Below, piece by piece: positions 55,467-64,000 of a stretch of 64,000 bases of DNA. The position numbers were made by a program, and so were the translations under genes. The notes beneath the pieces are model-generated. The model made no database searches. It saw nothing but the letters and a program-made list of their open reading frames with translations, and was not told the DNA's origin. Source of the DNA: Flavobacterium sp. MK4S-17 (GTDB lineage: Bacteria > Bacteroidota > Bacteroidia > Flavobacteriales > Flavobacteriaceae); assembly GCF_009848495.1 (NCBI RefSeq), contig NZ_WWEP01000011.1:1-64000 (forward strand), written 5' to 3'. The stretch's first letter is position 1. Each line of letters begins with the position of its first letter.

Positions 55467-56813
55467 TCATCCCAGCATTTCATTATGTTGTGAAAGGTCG
55501 AGCCCTTGTTGCTCTGCCTCTTCCGAAACCCGTAGCGGAATAAAAATATTGGTAAACTTATACAGCAGCATTGCCCCAAAGAAAGAGAAAACAGCAACCA
55601 GCACCAGTGCTGCCATATGATGTACAAAAACACCCCAGCCGCCATGCAGCAGGCTGGCATTCTCGCCCTCGGCAAAAATGGCGGTTAATATCATACCCAT
55701 AATACCACCTACGCCATGACAGGCAAAAACATCAAGAGTATCGTCAATGCGCTTAAGGCTCTTCCAGTGTACCATTATATTAGAAACTATGGCTGCTGCA
55801 AAGCCAAAGAAAATACTTTTGGGCACAGATACAAAACCTGCGGCGGGCGTTATGGCTACAAGCCCTACCACTGCGCCTATACAACAGCCTAGTGCCGATA
55901 CTTTCCTGCCATTCAGCCTGTCAAAAAAAGCCCACGTAAGCATTGCCGAAGCTGAGGCAATTGTTGTGGTAGCAAAAGCCATGGCAGCAGTATGGTTGGC
56001 GGCCAACGCGGAGCCTGCATTAAAACCGAACCAGCCAAACCAAAGCATACCCGTACCCAATAAAACAAACGGAATGTTGGTAGGTATATATTCTAAATTC
56101 TTTCGTTTACCCAGGCACAGTACTCCGGCAATAGCTGCAAAACCTGCACTCATATGTACAACCGTACCACCGGCAAAGTCCTTTATCCCGAAATAAGCAC
56201 CAAGCAATCCGTTAGGGTGCCAAACCATGTGGCATAAAGGAGCATAAATAAACAGGGAGAACAGGCATATAAAAAGAAGGAATGAAATAAAACGGATACG
56301 TTCGGCCAGTGAGCCTGTAATAATTGCAGGGGTAATAACAGCAAATTTCATTTGGAACAGGGCAAACAATATAAAAGGGATTGTTGAAGCCATTTTTGCA
56401 TGAGGATGCTCGTCCACATAATCAAAAAAGGCAAAATCGGCGGGGTTGCCTATAAGGCCATACTTAACACCATTTATAGTTATACCTATAGGCTCGCCAA
56501 ATGAAAGGCTAAAACCAACGGCAACCCACAGCAGGCTGATAACCCCAAGGCATATAAAGCTTTTCAGCATAGTGGAAATTACATTTTTGCGCCCCACCAT
56601 ACCCCCATAAAAAAAGGAAAGCCCGGGGGTCATTAGCAAAACAAGGCACGAAGCCGTAAGCAGCCAGGCAACATCGGCGGGTACTATTGTGTCGGTACCA
56701 TTAAAATTTTCGGATTGTGTTACAGAGGTATGCTCCCAAAATAAACCTGTTACAGCAGTGGCAGCTGTAATTATAAAGGCGGCTATCCAGCGTTTTTCAA
56801 TTTTTTTTTCCAT
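55467..56813 (-). CDS. amtB: Ammonium transporter
   Basis: 448-residue Amt/Rh channel with eleven predicted helices. The twin pore histidines are in GGTVVHMSAGFAA and FACHGVGGIMG, and the Phe-gate/recruitment segment GWFGFNAGSALAAN is present. There is no cleavable signal of the E. coli type; an extra N-terminal helix replaces it. The PII gene glnK, usually next to amtB, is absent here. A 10-base dyad abuts its start codon. Confidence 0.95.
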   Translation of the reverse strand: MEKKIEKRWIAAFIITAATAVTGLFWEHTSVTQSENFNGTDTIVPADVAWLLTASCLVLLMTPGLSFFYGGMVGRKNVISTMLKSFICLGVISLLWVAVGFSLSFGEPIGITINGVKYGLIGNPADFAFFDYVDEHPHAKMASTIPFILFALFQMKFAVITPAIITGSLAERIRFISFLLFICLFSLFIYAPLCHMVWHPNGLLGAYFGIKDFAGGTVVHMSAGFAAIAGVLCLGKRKNLEYIPTNIPFVLLGTGMLWFGWFGFNAGSALAANHTAAMAFATTTIASASAMLTWAFFDRLNGRKVSALGCCIGAVVGLVAITPAAGFVSVPKSIFFGFAAAIVSNIMVHWKSLKRIDDTLDVFACHGVGGIMGMILTAIFAEGENASLLHGGWGVFVHHMAALVLVAVFSFFGAMLLYKFTNIFIPLRVSEEAEQQGLDLSQHNEMLG

Positions 56814-56838
56814 TATACCCTATTTTTTATAGGGTATA
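56814..56838. promoter_or_regulatory. Inverted repeat directly against the amtB start codon
   Basis: TATACCCTAT and ATAGGGTATA form perfect 10-base arms (56814-56823, 56829-56838) around five T. On the coding (minus) strand the repeat ends at the base before the ATG, where a ribosome would bind, so it could be an operator or an mRNA hairpin masking the start. Confidence 0.55.
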
Positions 56839-56872
56839 AATATAAAAATTAATATTTATAGAAATGATAACC

Positions 56873-57289
56873 TTAAATTTTATGGGTGTTTATTGTTTCT
56901 ATAATTTTATTAACGCAATTATCAAGATTTTTTTGAACATCATTACTCCAAAAGCGAAGTATTTGCCAGCCATTTGAAGATAGATATTCGTTAACTTCTT
57001 TATCGCGCTGAATGTTGCGTGATATTTTCTTTTCCCAAAATTCAGCATTATTTACTGGCTTCTTCTTGGTTTCCCAGTCCTTCCCATGGAAAAATTCACT
57101 GTCAACAAACACAGCTATTTTATATTTTTTAAATGTAAAATCAGGTTTCCCAAACACTGTTTTATTATTTTTCCTGTAGCGAAGTCCGGCTTTCCACATA
57201 GCTTTACCTAAAGCAATCTCTTCTTTACTGCCTGTACTTTTTACGGCAGCCATATTTTTAGAACGTTGCTCTGGTGTGTGGCGATCCAT
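56873..57289 (-). CDS. vsr: Very short patch repair endonuclease
   Basis: 138-residue Vsr-family nickase that cuts beside T:G mismatches arising from deaminated 5-methylcytosine. The N-terminal signature DRHTPEQRSKNMAAVKSTG, the catalytic strand KPDFTFKKYKIAVFVD and the FFHGKDW metal/zinc region are present, as is the C-terminal NGWQILRFWSNDV. It is the last gene of the HpaII-like cassette and overlaps the endonuclease gene by one base, so it probably repairs CTGG/CCGG-type mismatches made by the neighbouring methyltransferase. Confidence 0.93.
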   Translation of the reverse strand: MDRHTPEQRSKNMAAVKSTGSKEEIALGKAMWKAGLRYRKNNKTVFGKPDFTFKKYKIAVFVDSEFFHGKDWETKKKPVNNAEFWEKKISRNIQRDKEVNEYLSSNGWQILRFWSNDVQKNLDNCVNKIIETINTHKI

Positions 57290-58368
57290 TAAAATCTAAT
57301 TTGAAGATTAAGCTTTATAAAATAATCGTCGCCTTCTTTATACAAAATGCCGAATTTATGTCTAGTACTACTTGCGGTATCCAGTTTGGTATTATTAAAA
57401 AGATAATCTTCGAATTGATTTCTATTATAAATGTGGTAGCAAATTATATCCCCATTTCTTTTTATAATTAAATGCCCACCTGTTGTATCATAAATTCCTT
57501 GCCAGATTTTTGAAGGCATCATACCTAAAGCAATATCAATTAAAAATTTTTTGATTTTATACTCGTAAAAATTGTGAGAAAATTTAATGTCATACTTTAA
57601 CGGGTTTAAATTGTGAATATGGCTGGTTAAATCAATTATTTTAGAATTATTTGTTGTATAAAAATTATATACAATTTCCGCTAATATATCAGGTAGTAAA
57701 CTATCAATCAGTATTAAATTATTTCCAAAGACTTCTTTATTGGTTTTAAAAAAATTTATCTTGGTACCCTGTCTTAATATCGCATTTAATCTGTCTTTAA
57801 TTTTGCTTCCAGTACTAATGCTATTTATTAAATCAATTTCGGCGTTCGAAAAATTATATCCAGTTATTTTATATATAAAATTAGTAGTTTCTCCTGCATT
57901 TAATAAAGTTGAGTTGCCTCCAAGTTCTGATTTTATACTAAAGCCTAAATCTGCTGTTTGTCCTATTCTTAAATCATGTATAACAATTCTTATATCCGTT
58001 TTTGAAGATGATTTTGCTTTTAATTTCCTTGAATTAAAAGAATGCATAAAGTTTTCAATGTCTGAATCTCCAAACGTGCCTTCTTGAGATTTTATTAGTT
58101 GGAGTAACTTGACCGCATTGGAGGCAAAATCATCAACCGAAATTCTAAATTCATCGTATATATTGCTGATTATTACTAAATCACCGTCAATTGTATATTC
58201 ACAGTTAATACCTAATTCATTCTTTATAATTTTTATTATAGGAAAGAATAGGTTTGTAATCTTATTTAGATTTTTATCTCCAGGATATAGTTTTCCGTCC
58301 CCAAGAAGTTTAAATAAGGCATATACTTCACTCCATTCACCTTTATTTCCTCTTAGCATGAAATTCAA
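57289..58368 (-). CDS. HpaII-family type II restriction endonuclease
   Basis: 359-residue endonuclease resembling R.HpaII: the N-terminal NKGEWSEVYALFKLLGDGKLYPGD and the C-terminal DTTGGHLIIKRNGDIICYH are typical of the family. It predicts cleavage of unmethylated CCGG (specificity inferred from family). The start may be the ATG at 58368 or the one at 58359; either overlaps the methyltransferase gene. A+T content is visibly higher than in flanking genes. Long shadow frames on the other strand are not genes. Confidence 0.87.
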   Translation of the reverse strand: MNFMLRGNKGEWSEVYALFKLLGDGKLYPGDKNLNKITNLFFPIIKIIKNELGINCEYTIDGDLVIISNIYDEFRISVDDFASNAVKLLQLIKSQEGTFGDSDIENFMHSFNSRKLKAKSSSKTDIRIVIHDLRIGQTADLGFSIKSELGGNSTLLNAGETTNFIYKITGYNFSNAEIDLINSISTGSKIKDRLNAILRQGTKINFFKTNKEVFGNNLILIDSLLPDILAEIVYNFYTTNNSKIIDLTSHIHNLNPLKYDIKFSHNFYEYKIKKFLIDIALGMMPSKIWQGIYDTTGGHLIIKRNGDIICYHIYNRNQFEDYLFNNTKLDTASSTRHKFGILYKEGDDYFIKLNLQIRF

Positions 58369-59620
58369 TTTTAGCAGTTTCTAAGATTTTTTCGGCAGTT
58401 GCCTGTATTGCAGGAACTGCTACAGAATTGCCGAATTGTTTATAAGCTGAAGCATCGGCAACTGGAATTATAAAATTATCAGGAAAGCCTTGTAGCCTTG
58501 CCCATTCTCTAGGTGTCATTTTCCTAATGCCTTCACGGTTTACCTCTCCTTTAATTTTAGTAGTAGGATTAAAATCTGTAAGCCGGTCATCATATACAAG
58601 ATTTCTTTCTCTCCCCATACCGCCTACAACAATTGCATTTGCAATTCCGTCGTCAGGAATGATATTATATCCAAAGCCATTGCCTTTTTTCTCATGTCGG
58701 GCTTTGTGTTGTTTTAAAGTGTCTAAATATTGAGTTGATAAATAATATTTAGTAGCTACTGTTTGTCCCTCTTTTACATTTTTACCAAATGTTACATGTA
58801 TCCCTTTTGGTTCTGGATAAATAAATTTTTCAATGTTTAAGTTTTTATGAAATCCTACAATAAATATTCGCTCACGGTTTTGTGGAACTCCGAAATCTTT
58901 TGCGTTTATAATTTGAGGTTCAGGTACAAAATAGTTTAAGTCATTACGTAGTACATTCAAAATTGTAGCAAGCGTTTTGCCTCCGTTGTGATTCCGCAAA
59001 CCTTTTACATTTTCAAGAAAAATTGCCTTTGGTTTTTTTCTTTTAATAATTTCAGCAACATCAAAGAAAAGTGTGCCACGTGTATCTTCAAAGCCCCCTC
59101 TTTTACCAGCGATTGAAAACGCTTGGCATGGAAATCCCGCACAAAGAATATCAAAATTGTCAGGTATGTAAGCTTTATTTTTTTCTTTAGTAATATCGCC
59201 GAAAGGGACTTCCCCATAATTTGCTCGATATGTTTTTTTTGCTTGCTCATCCCATTCTGATGTATAAACGCATTTTCCCCCTAAATTTTGTAATGCCATT
59301 CTAAATCCACCAATCCCAGCAAAAAGATCTATAAATTTAAATGAGTAGTTTTTTGGAGTAGGAAAAGGTACATCATTGACTTCAAATAAGAGTTGCTGCA
59401 TCGCTTCTTCAGCAACTATTTTCAACTCTTCTTCATTATATTTATAACTTAAAAAATTATTTAAATATTCTTTTGCATCTTTCTCATAATACTTTGCAAC
59501 CCCATTTTCAATATTATGTAAGTAATGAGTAATAACGGCTTTACCGTCATCATCAGGCTCAACTAGACGTATTTTATATTTTTTTCCGTCAAGTTCAGTT
59601 ATTGATATATTCTCTTTCAT
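58343..59620 (-). CDS. DNA (cytosine-5) methyltransferase of an HpaII-like system
   Basis: 425-residue C5-methyltransferase. Motif I DLFAGIGGFR (98-107), catalytic PCQ motif IV with C165 (AGFPCQAFS), motif VI ENVKGL, motif VIII QNRERIFIVGF, and the C-terminal motifs IX-X QFGNSVAVPAI. A roughly 95-residue N-terminal extension precedes motif I. It should protect the host genome at the site cut by the next gene. It overlaps the controller gene by one base and the endonuclease gene by 26 bases. Confidence 0.92.
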   Translation of the reverse strand: MKENISITELDGKKYKIRLVEPDDDGKAVITHYLHNIENGVAKYYEKDAKEYLNNFLSYKYNEEELKIVAEEAMQQLLFEVNDVPFPTPKNYSFKFIDLFAGIGGFRMALQNLGGKCVYTSEWDEQAKKTYRANYGEVPFGDITKEKNKAYIPDNFDILCAGFPCQAFSIAGKRGGFEDTRGTLFFDVAEIIKRKKPKAIFLENVKGLRNHNGGKTLATILNVLRNDLNYFVPEPQIINAKDFGVPQNRERIFIVGFHKNLNIEKFIYPEPKGIHVTFGKNVKEGQTVATKYYLSTQYLDTLKQHKARHEKKGNGFGYNIIPDDGIANAIVVGGMGRERNLVYDDRLTDFNPTTKIKGEVNREGIRKMTPREWARLQGFPDNFIIPVADASAYKQFGNSVAVPAIQATAEKILETAKIEFHAKRK

Positions 59621-59841
59621 TATTTTTTAAAGCTTTTATCATTAAAAAAAGTTGTAAGATCAGTGTCAAGAGCATGAATTATCTTTTCCATAATTACAAT
59701 TGAAACATTACGTTTACCTTTCTCAATGTCGGATATATAATTACGGTCTACGTTGGAAATATTTGCCAAGTGCTCGATTGACAACCCCTTATTTTCTCGC
59801 AGATTCTTAACCTTTAACCCAAATTTTTCTCTGATATCCAT
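59620..59841 (-). CDS. XRE-family helix-turn-helix controller protein
   Basis: 73-residue DNA-binding protein with one Cro/CI-type helix-turn-helix (VKNLRENKGLSIEHLANIS, then NYISDIEKGKRNVSI). First gene of the restriction-modification cassette and translationally coupled to the methyltransferase (one-base overlap). By analogy with C proteins it may time expression of the endonuclease. I could not identify a convincing C-box upstream. Confidence 0.9.
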   Translation of the reverse strand: MDIREKFGLKVKNLRENKGLSIEHLANISNVDRNYISDIEKGKRNVSIVIMEKIIHALDTDLTTFFNDKSFKK

Positions 59842-60007
59842 AAGCTTTTAAAATTATTACCATGCATACAACTGGCCCGCCTACAATTGGCCTCAAAACT
59901 TCCTATTTATTAACATGTTCATAGTCAACAAACGTTAAACTTACCTCAACCTGCTTTCAAAAAATACTTACAGTTTGTAATTTTATTTAGTTGTAAAACT
60001 TTGATTT

Positions 60008-61039
60008 ATGAGGCAGCCCCTGCTCGCATTTAACGATAAAGGCATTTATTGTGCCCGTGCCAATGTATATCTGGATCCCTGGCGCCCGGTAGATAATGCC
60101 ATTATCACCCATGGGCACAGCGACCATGCACGCTGGGGGCATTCCCGCTATATAACCCATCACCAAAACATACCTATAATCAGGCACCGCCTGGGCGATA
60201 TTATAGTTTCGGGTAAAGACTGGGGCGAAACCTTTACTATTAACGGCGTTACTTTTTCGCTTCATCCCGCGGGCCATATTATCGGCAGCGCACAGGTACG
60301 GGTAGAATATAAAGGTGAAGTGTGGGTTTTTACGGGCGATTATAAAACTGAAGAGGATGGTATTTCAACGCCTTATGAGGTGGTAAAATGCAACACTTTT
60401 GTAACTGAGTGCACGTTTGGGCTTCCTGCATTTAAATGGCAGCCTCAGGCCGAGGTATTTAATGAGATAAACGCCTGGTGGGCACAAAACAGGGCGGAGG
60501 GGAAAACATCTGTTTTATTTGGTTATACGCTGGGCAAGGCACAACGCCTTTTAAAATATCTTGACACTGATATTGGTAAGATTTTTACGCACGGCGCAGT
60601 GGAAAATATGACGGAGGTAATTCGCCCCATGGCTGATTTACCGCCCACTACACTTATAACCCGCGAAACCAAAAAAGAGGAAATAGCAGGCAATATAGTT
60701 ATTGCACCACCCAGCGCACATGGCAGCCCCTGGATAAGGAAAATGTCGCCCTACGTTACAGGAACGGCAAGCGGCTGGATGGCTTTCCGCGGGGCACGCC
60801 GCCGCCGCGCCATTGATAAAGGTTTTGTGCTTAGCGACCATTGCGACTGGCACAGCCTTTTGGAAAGCATTAAGGCAACCGGGTGCGAAAAGGTAATTTC
60901 AACACACGGTTACAGTGATATTTTTTCGGCTTACCTGCGGGAACTTGGTTATGATGCCCGTACCGAGCATACACAATATGAAGGTGAAACGGATGAAGGA
61001 GAAGGCAAAACACCGGCAGAAAAAGCAGAGGAATCATGA
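60008..61039 (+). CDS. Ligase-associated MBL-fold DNA exonuclease
   Basis: 343-residue metallo-beta-lactamase/beta-CASP-type protein. The metal motif HGHSDHARWGH is near residue 37; further ligands occur in HPAGHIIGSAQV, FTGDYKTEEDG and LSDHCDW. It belongs to the bacterial 'ligase-associated' exonuclease family encoded with ATP-dependent ligases. It is first of a three-gene operon and overlaps the ligase start (ATGA). A role in DNA end or crosslink processing is inferred from the family. Confidence 0.9.
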   Translation: MRQPLLAFNDKGIYCARANVYLDPWRPVDNAIITHGHSDHARWGHSRYITHHQNIPIIRHRLGDIIVSGKDWGETFTINGVTFSLHPAGHIIGSAQVRVEYKGEVWVFTGDYKTEEDGISTPYEVVKCNTFVTECTFGLPAFKWQPQAEVFNEINAWWAQNRAEGKTSVLFGYTLGKAQRLLKYLDTDIGKIFTHGAVENMTEVIRPMADLPPTTLITRETKKEEIAGNIVIAPPSAHGSPWIRKMSPYVTGTASGWMAFRGARRRRAIDKGFVLSDHCDWHSLLESIKATGCEKVISTHGYSDIFSAYLRELGYDARTEHTQYEGETDEGEGKTPAEKAEES

Positions 61040-62640
61040 GGAATTTTGCACAGCTTATAAAAACCCTTGACAGCTCCAACAAAACCAACGTAAAGGTAGA
61101 AGCGTTAACGAAGTATTTTCGGAATGCCAACGATAAAGACCGTGTGTGGACAATTGCCATACTTTCGCACCGCCGCCCGCCCCGTCCTGTAAATACTACT
61201 TTACTGCGGCTATGGGCCAGCGAGCTGGCAAACATTCCGCTGTGGCTATTTGAAGAAAGTTACCATATTGTTGGCGACCTTGCGGAAACCATTGCACTGG
61301 TTATCCCTGCCACGCAAAACCAAAGCGATAAAAGCCTTACGGAATTTATTGAGGAAATGATTGTGCTTAAAAAAAAGCCTGATGATGAAAAAAAGGAATA
61401 CCTGCACCGTAACTGGCTGTCATTAAATTATTATGAAAGGTTTGTATTTACAAAGCTTATAACGGGCAGTTTCCGCATTGGTGTAAGCCAAAAGCTTATG
61501 ACGAGGGCCCTGTCGCGTGTTACAGGTGTTGATGAGGATATCCTGGCACATAAGCTTATGGGCGACTGGAATCCGCAAACGGTTACTTTTAAAGAGCTGG
61601 TGCTTGATGAAAAGGCTGCTGATATGCTTTCCAAGCCTTACCCTTTTTACCTTGCCTATGCCCTGGAAGGTGGAGTTGAGGATTTGGGCAGCCCTGACGA
61701 ATGGAGTGCAGAGCATAAATGGGACGGGATACGCTCGCAAACTATTATACGTAACGGGCAATTGTATGTTTGGAGCCGGGGCGAAGAACTGGTTACGGAT
61801 AAATATCCTGAATTCAATATGTTTTTAGGGATTATTCCCGATGGCACTGTGATTGATGGCGAAATACTTCCATGGGTGGATAATGCCATTGGCAGCTTTA
61901 ATGACCTGCAAACCAGGATAGGGCGGAAAACGGTTTCTCCTGCGGTACTTAAAAAAACGCCTGTAATAATAAAGGCGTATGACCTGCTGGAATGGCAGGG
62001 GGAAGATATAAGGCACCTGCCGTACATGAAACGCAGGGAACTATTGGCAGGATTATATACTCAGGTAAAAAATTTCGGGCTGCCGTTGCATTTGTCCGAA
62101 CAGGTTTTTTTTAAAGACTGGAATGAAGCCTTGCTTGAAAAGGAAAAAGCCCGTGAAGTGCGGAGTGAAGGACTAATGTTTAAAAGAAAAGACTCCCCGT
62201 ATCTTGTTGGGCGTAAAAAAGGCGACTGGTGGAAATGGAAGCTTGACCCTTACAGTATTGATGCCGTGCTTACTTATGCCATGCGCGGGCATGGGCGAAG
62301 GAGTAATCTTTTTACCGATTATACATTTGCGCTGTGGCAGCAAAGTGAGGCAGGTGAAAAAGAATTGGTAACATTTGCCAAAGCCTATTCGGGCCTTACT
62401 GATGCAGAATTCCGGATGGTGGATGATTATATCAAAAAGAATACACTGGAACGTTTTGGGCCTGTGCGCAGTGTAGTGCCTAAACTGGTGTTTGAAATAG
62501 GGTTTGAGGGCATAGCACTATCCGGCAGGCATAAAAGTGGAGTGGCTACGCGTTTTCCACGCATACTGCGCTGGCGGCATGATAAAAGCATTGAAGAAGC
62601 GAACACCATAGAAGATTTAAAAAACTTAATACCCAAATAG
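61036..62640 (+). CDS. ATP-dependent DNA ligase (bacterial, repair type)
   Basis: 534-residue ligase. The N-terminal helical DNA-binding domain is followed by a nucleotidyltransferase domain with the AMP-lysine motif EHKWDGIR (about residue 232), downstream motifs VIDGEI and SEGLMFKRKDSPY, and an OB-fold domain with motif RYPRILRW-like FPRILRWRHDK. This is the standalone family found with the MBL exonuclease and Lhr-like helicase, separate from essential NAD-dependent LigA. Overlaps the exonuclease gene; the helicase starts one base after its stop. Confidence 0.93.
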   Translation: MRNFAQLIKTLDSSNKTNVKVEALTKYFRNANDKDRVWTIAILSHRRPPRPVNTTLLRLWASELANIPLWLFEESYHIVGDLAETIALVIPATQNQSDKSLTEFIEEMIVLKKKPDDEKKEYLHRNWLSLNYYERFVFTKLITGSFRIGVSQKLMTRALSRVTGVDEDILAHKLMGDWNPQTVTFKELVLDEKAADMLSKPYPFYLAYALEGGVEDLGSPDEWSAEHKWDGIRSQTIIRNGQLYVWSRGEELVTDKYPEFNMFLGIIPDGTVIDGEILPWVDNAIGSFNDLQTRIGRKTVSPAVLKKTPVIIKAYDLLEWQGEDIRHLPYMKRRELLAGLYTQVKNFGLPLHLSEQVFFKDWNEALLEKEKAREVRSEGLMFKRKDSPYLVGRKKGDWWKWKLDPYSIDAVLTYAMRGHGRRSNLFTDYTFALWQQSEAGEKELVTFAKAYSGLTDAEFRMVDDYIKKNTLERFGPVRSVVPKLVFEIGFEGIALSGRHKSGVATRFPRILRWRHDKSIEEANTIEDLKNLIPK

Positions 62641-62641
62641 G

Positions 62642-64000
62642 TTGAACCGCGAAGAGTTATATGGCATTGCTACAGGATGGTTTGAAAAGCAGGGGTGGAA
62701 GCCTTTTCCTTTTCAAACCCAGGCTTGGAATGCTTTCCTGCAGGGCAAGAACGGCCTGCTCAATGCACCTACAGGCAGTGGTAAAACCTATGCTTTGTGG
62801 TTTCCCGTTGTGTTGAATTATATTAAAAACAATCCTGAATATAAAACAAAGCACAAACCCGGGCTGAAAGCCATCTGGATAACACCCCTGCGTGCACTTT
62901 CTGTAGAAATTAAACAGGCTGCTGAAAGGGTAGCTAACGATTTGGAAACAGGGCTTACTGTTGGCGTGCGAACAGGAGATACTACTTCTGCCGAGCGCAG
63001 CCGCCAAAAAAATAAAATGCCCGACCTTTTGGTTACTACACCGGAAAGCATGCAGCTTATGCTGGCTTCCAAAGGATATGAGTCAGTTTTTAAAAGCTGC
63101 TCGGCTATAATTGTTGACGAGTGGCATGAGCTATTAGGCACAAAGCGTGGCGTGCAAACGGAGCTGGCCCTTTCAAGGCTGAAAGTTATAGCACCAAAAT
63201 TGCGTATATGGGGCATTTCGGCTACAATAGGAAACCTTCAGCAGGCCATGGAAGTTCTGTTGGGGCCGGAATCCAAGGCTTTGGCAAATTCGGTTATGGT
63301 AAAGGCACACATCAATAAAAAAATAAATGTGCTTTCCGTACTGCCTGAAAAGATGGATGCCTACCCGTGGCGGGGGCATATGGGGCTGCACCTTATTGAT
63401 GAAGTAGCAAAAATTATTAAATCGAGTAAAACCACATTGATATTTACCAATGTGCGCAGCGCGTGCGAAATATGGTTTCAGGCATTATTGGATAAATATC
63501 CTGAATTTGCCGGTGATATGGCAATGCACCATGGCAGCATAAGCCGGGAAACCCGCCAGTGGGTGGAAGAAGCCATAAGGCAGGAACAGCTTAAGGCTGT
63601 GGTTTGCACTTCCAGCCTGGATTTGGGGGTTGACTTTGCACCTGTAGAGACTGTAATACAAATTGGCGGGCCTAAAGGCGTGGCACGTTTTTTACAGCGG
63701 GCGGGCCGCAGCGGGCACCGCCCGGGGCAGGAAAGCAATATTTATTTCCTTGCCACGCATGCTATTGAACTGGTTGAAGCCTCTGCCCTGCGCCGTGCCG
63801 TTGAAGAAACAGTGGTAGAAGACAGGGTGCCCTACCTTAACAGTTGGGATGTATTGGTGCAGTATCTTGTCACACTTGCGGTATCTGACGGGTTTTATCC
63901 CCAAAAAATATTCAGCGAGGTTAAAAGTACATTCTGCTACCAGGCAATGACTGAAGACGAATGGCAGTTTTGCCTTAACTTTATTACCAAAGGCAGCCAG
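62642..64000 (+). CDS. Ligase-associated Lhr-like DEXH helicase (5' part, runs off the window)
   Basis: 453 codons of an open frame starting with TTG at 62642 (MNREELYG), one base after the ligase stop, and continuing past the right edge. Superfamily 2 motifs: Walker A APTGSGKT, Ia TPLRALS, DEXH box VDEWHE, III SATIGN, motif VI QRAGRSGHRPG. This is the Lhr-core architecture; the WH and C-terminal domains lie beyond the window. It forms an operon with the exonuclease and ligase, forming a DNA-damage processing set. Confidence 0.93.
   Translation, partial: MNREELYGIATGWFEKQGWKPFPFQTQAWNAFLQGKNGLLNAPTGSGKTYALWFPVVLNYIKNNPEYKTKHKPGLKAIWITPLRALSVEIKQAAERVANDLETGLTVGVRTGDTTSAERSRQKNKMPDLLVTTPESMQLMLASKGYESVFKSCSAIIVDEWHELLGTKRGVQTELALSRLKVIAPKLRIWGISATIGNLQQAMEVLLGPESKALANSVMVKAHINKKINVLSVLPEKMDAYPWRGHMGLHLIDEVAKIIKSSKTTLIFTNVRSACEIWFQALLDKYPEFAGDMAMHHGSISRETRQWVEEAIRQEQLKAVVCTSSLDLGVDFAPVETVIQIGGPKGVARFLQRAGRSGHRPGQESNIYFLATHAIELVEASALRRAVEETVVEDRVPYLNSWDVLVQYLVTLAVSDGFYPQKIFSEVKSTFCYQAMTEDEWQFCLNFITKGSQ

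Noticed and set aside
59842..60007. Search for C-boxes before the restriction controller gene, including the AACATGTT palindrome in this gap
   Set aside because: Only a single short eight-base palindrome was seen, with no tandem repeated boxes, so no operator is claimed.

Overview
The window reads as chromosomal DNA of a Flavobacteriaceae bacterium (phylum Bacteroidota), close to Flavobacterium. The clues are Bacteroidota-type -7 promoter boxes (TAnnTTTG) upstream of many genes, a secreted protease with a type IX secretion C-terminal sorting domain, lycopene-cyclase carotenoid chemistry, few Shine-Dalgarno sequences, frequent TTG starts, and gene families typical of that group. Coding density is high. 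No tRNA, rRNA, CRISPR array, prophage or insertion sequence was seen, and no gap between genes exceeds about 230 bases.

Layout. 0-8.4 kb: a two-subunit 3-oxoacid CoA-transferase, a REP-like palindrome, a duplicated peptide-type ABC ATPase, a PolB-like exonuclease, a serine hydrolase, an alkyl-DNA methyltransferase, a DUF1573 protein and a two-component system. 8.4-21.6 kb: a heme district. A long leftward operon hemA-hemC-trkH-trkA-hemD-hemE-DUF1801-hemF-hemB-cytochrome c faces a rightward group araC-hemH-MATE-hemJ. Together these carry every step from glutamyl-tRNA to protoheme except GltX and HemL, and K+ uptake genes sit in the middle of the heme operon. 21.6-29.1 kb: histidine kinase, enoyl-CoA hydratase, HD hydrolase, an AT-rich HEPN-like orphan, acyl-ACP desaturase, PlsC, bacilliredoxin and lycopene cyclase. 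29.2-33.9 kb: metal homeostasis (DtxR/MntR-type regulator, ZIP transporter, FeoA, FeoB, a small FeoB-associated Cys-rich protein, Sco1).

34-56.8 kb: mixed housekeeping. It includes an M13 peptidase, orphan regulators, a GNAT-nitrilase fusion, a fasciclin lipoprotein, metG, LD-carboxypeptidase, YraN, an ACT-like protein, a T9SS metalloprotease, mfd and amtB. 56.9-59.8 kb: an AT-rich, compact HpaII-type restriction-modification island (controller, C5 methyltransferase, endonuclease, Vsr). 60.0-64.0 kb: the bacterial ligase-associated DNA-processing cluster (MBL exonuclease, ATP-dependent ligase, Lhr-type helicase); the helicase runs off the right edge.

The recurring theme is iron: synthesis and insertion of heme, ferrous uptake, iron/manganese regulation and heme or copper-dependent respiration proteins. 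Two operator-like dyads fit this theme: a perfect 8-1-8 PerR/Fur-like box between hemA and araC, and a DtxR-type box between lycopene cyclase and the metal regulator. Other unexplained dyads lie between sco1 and the M13 peptidase, between a PAS-LuxR regulator and a small lipoprotein, and directly against the amtB start codon. I saw no unmistakably new system. The best candidates for novelty are the HEPN-like orphan, the DUF1801 gene inside the heme operon and these dyads.
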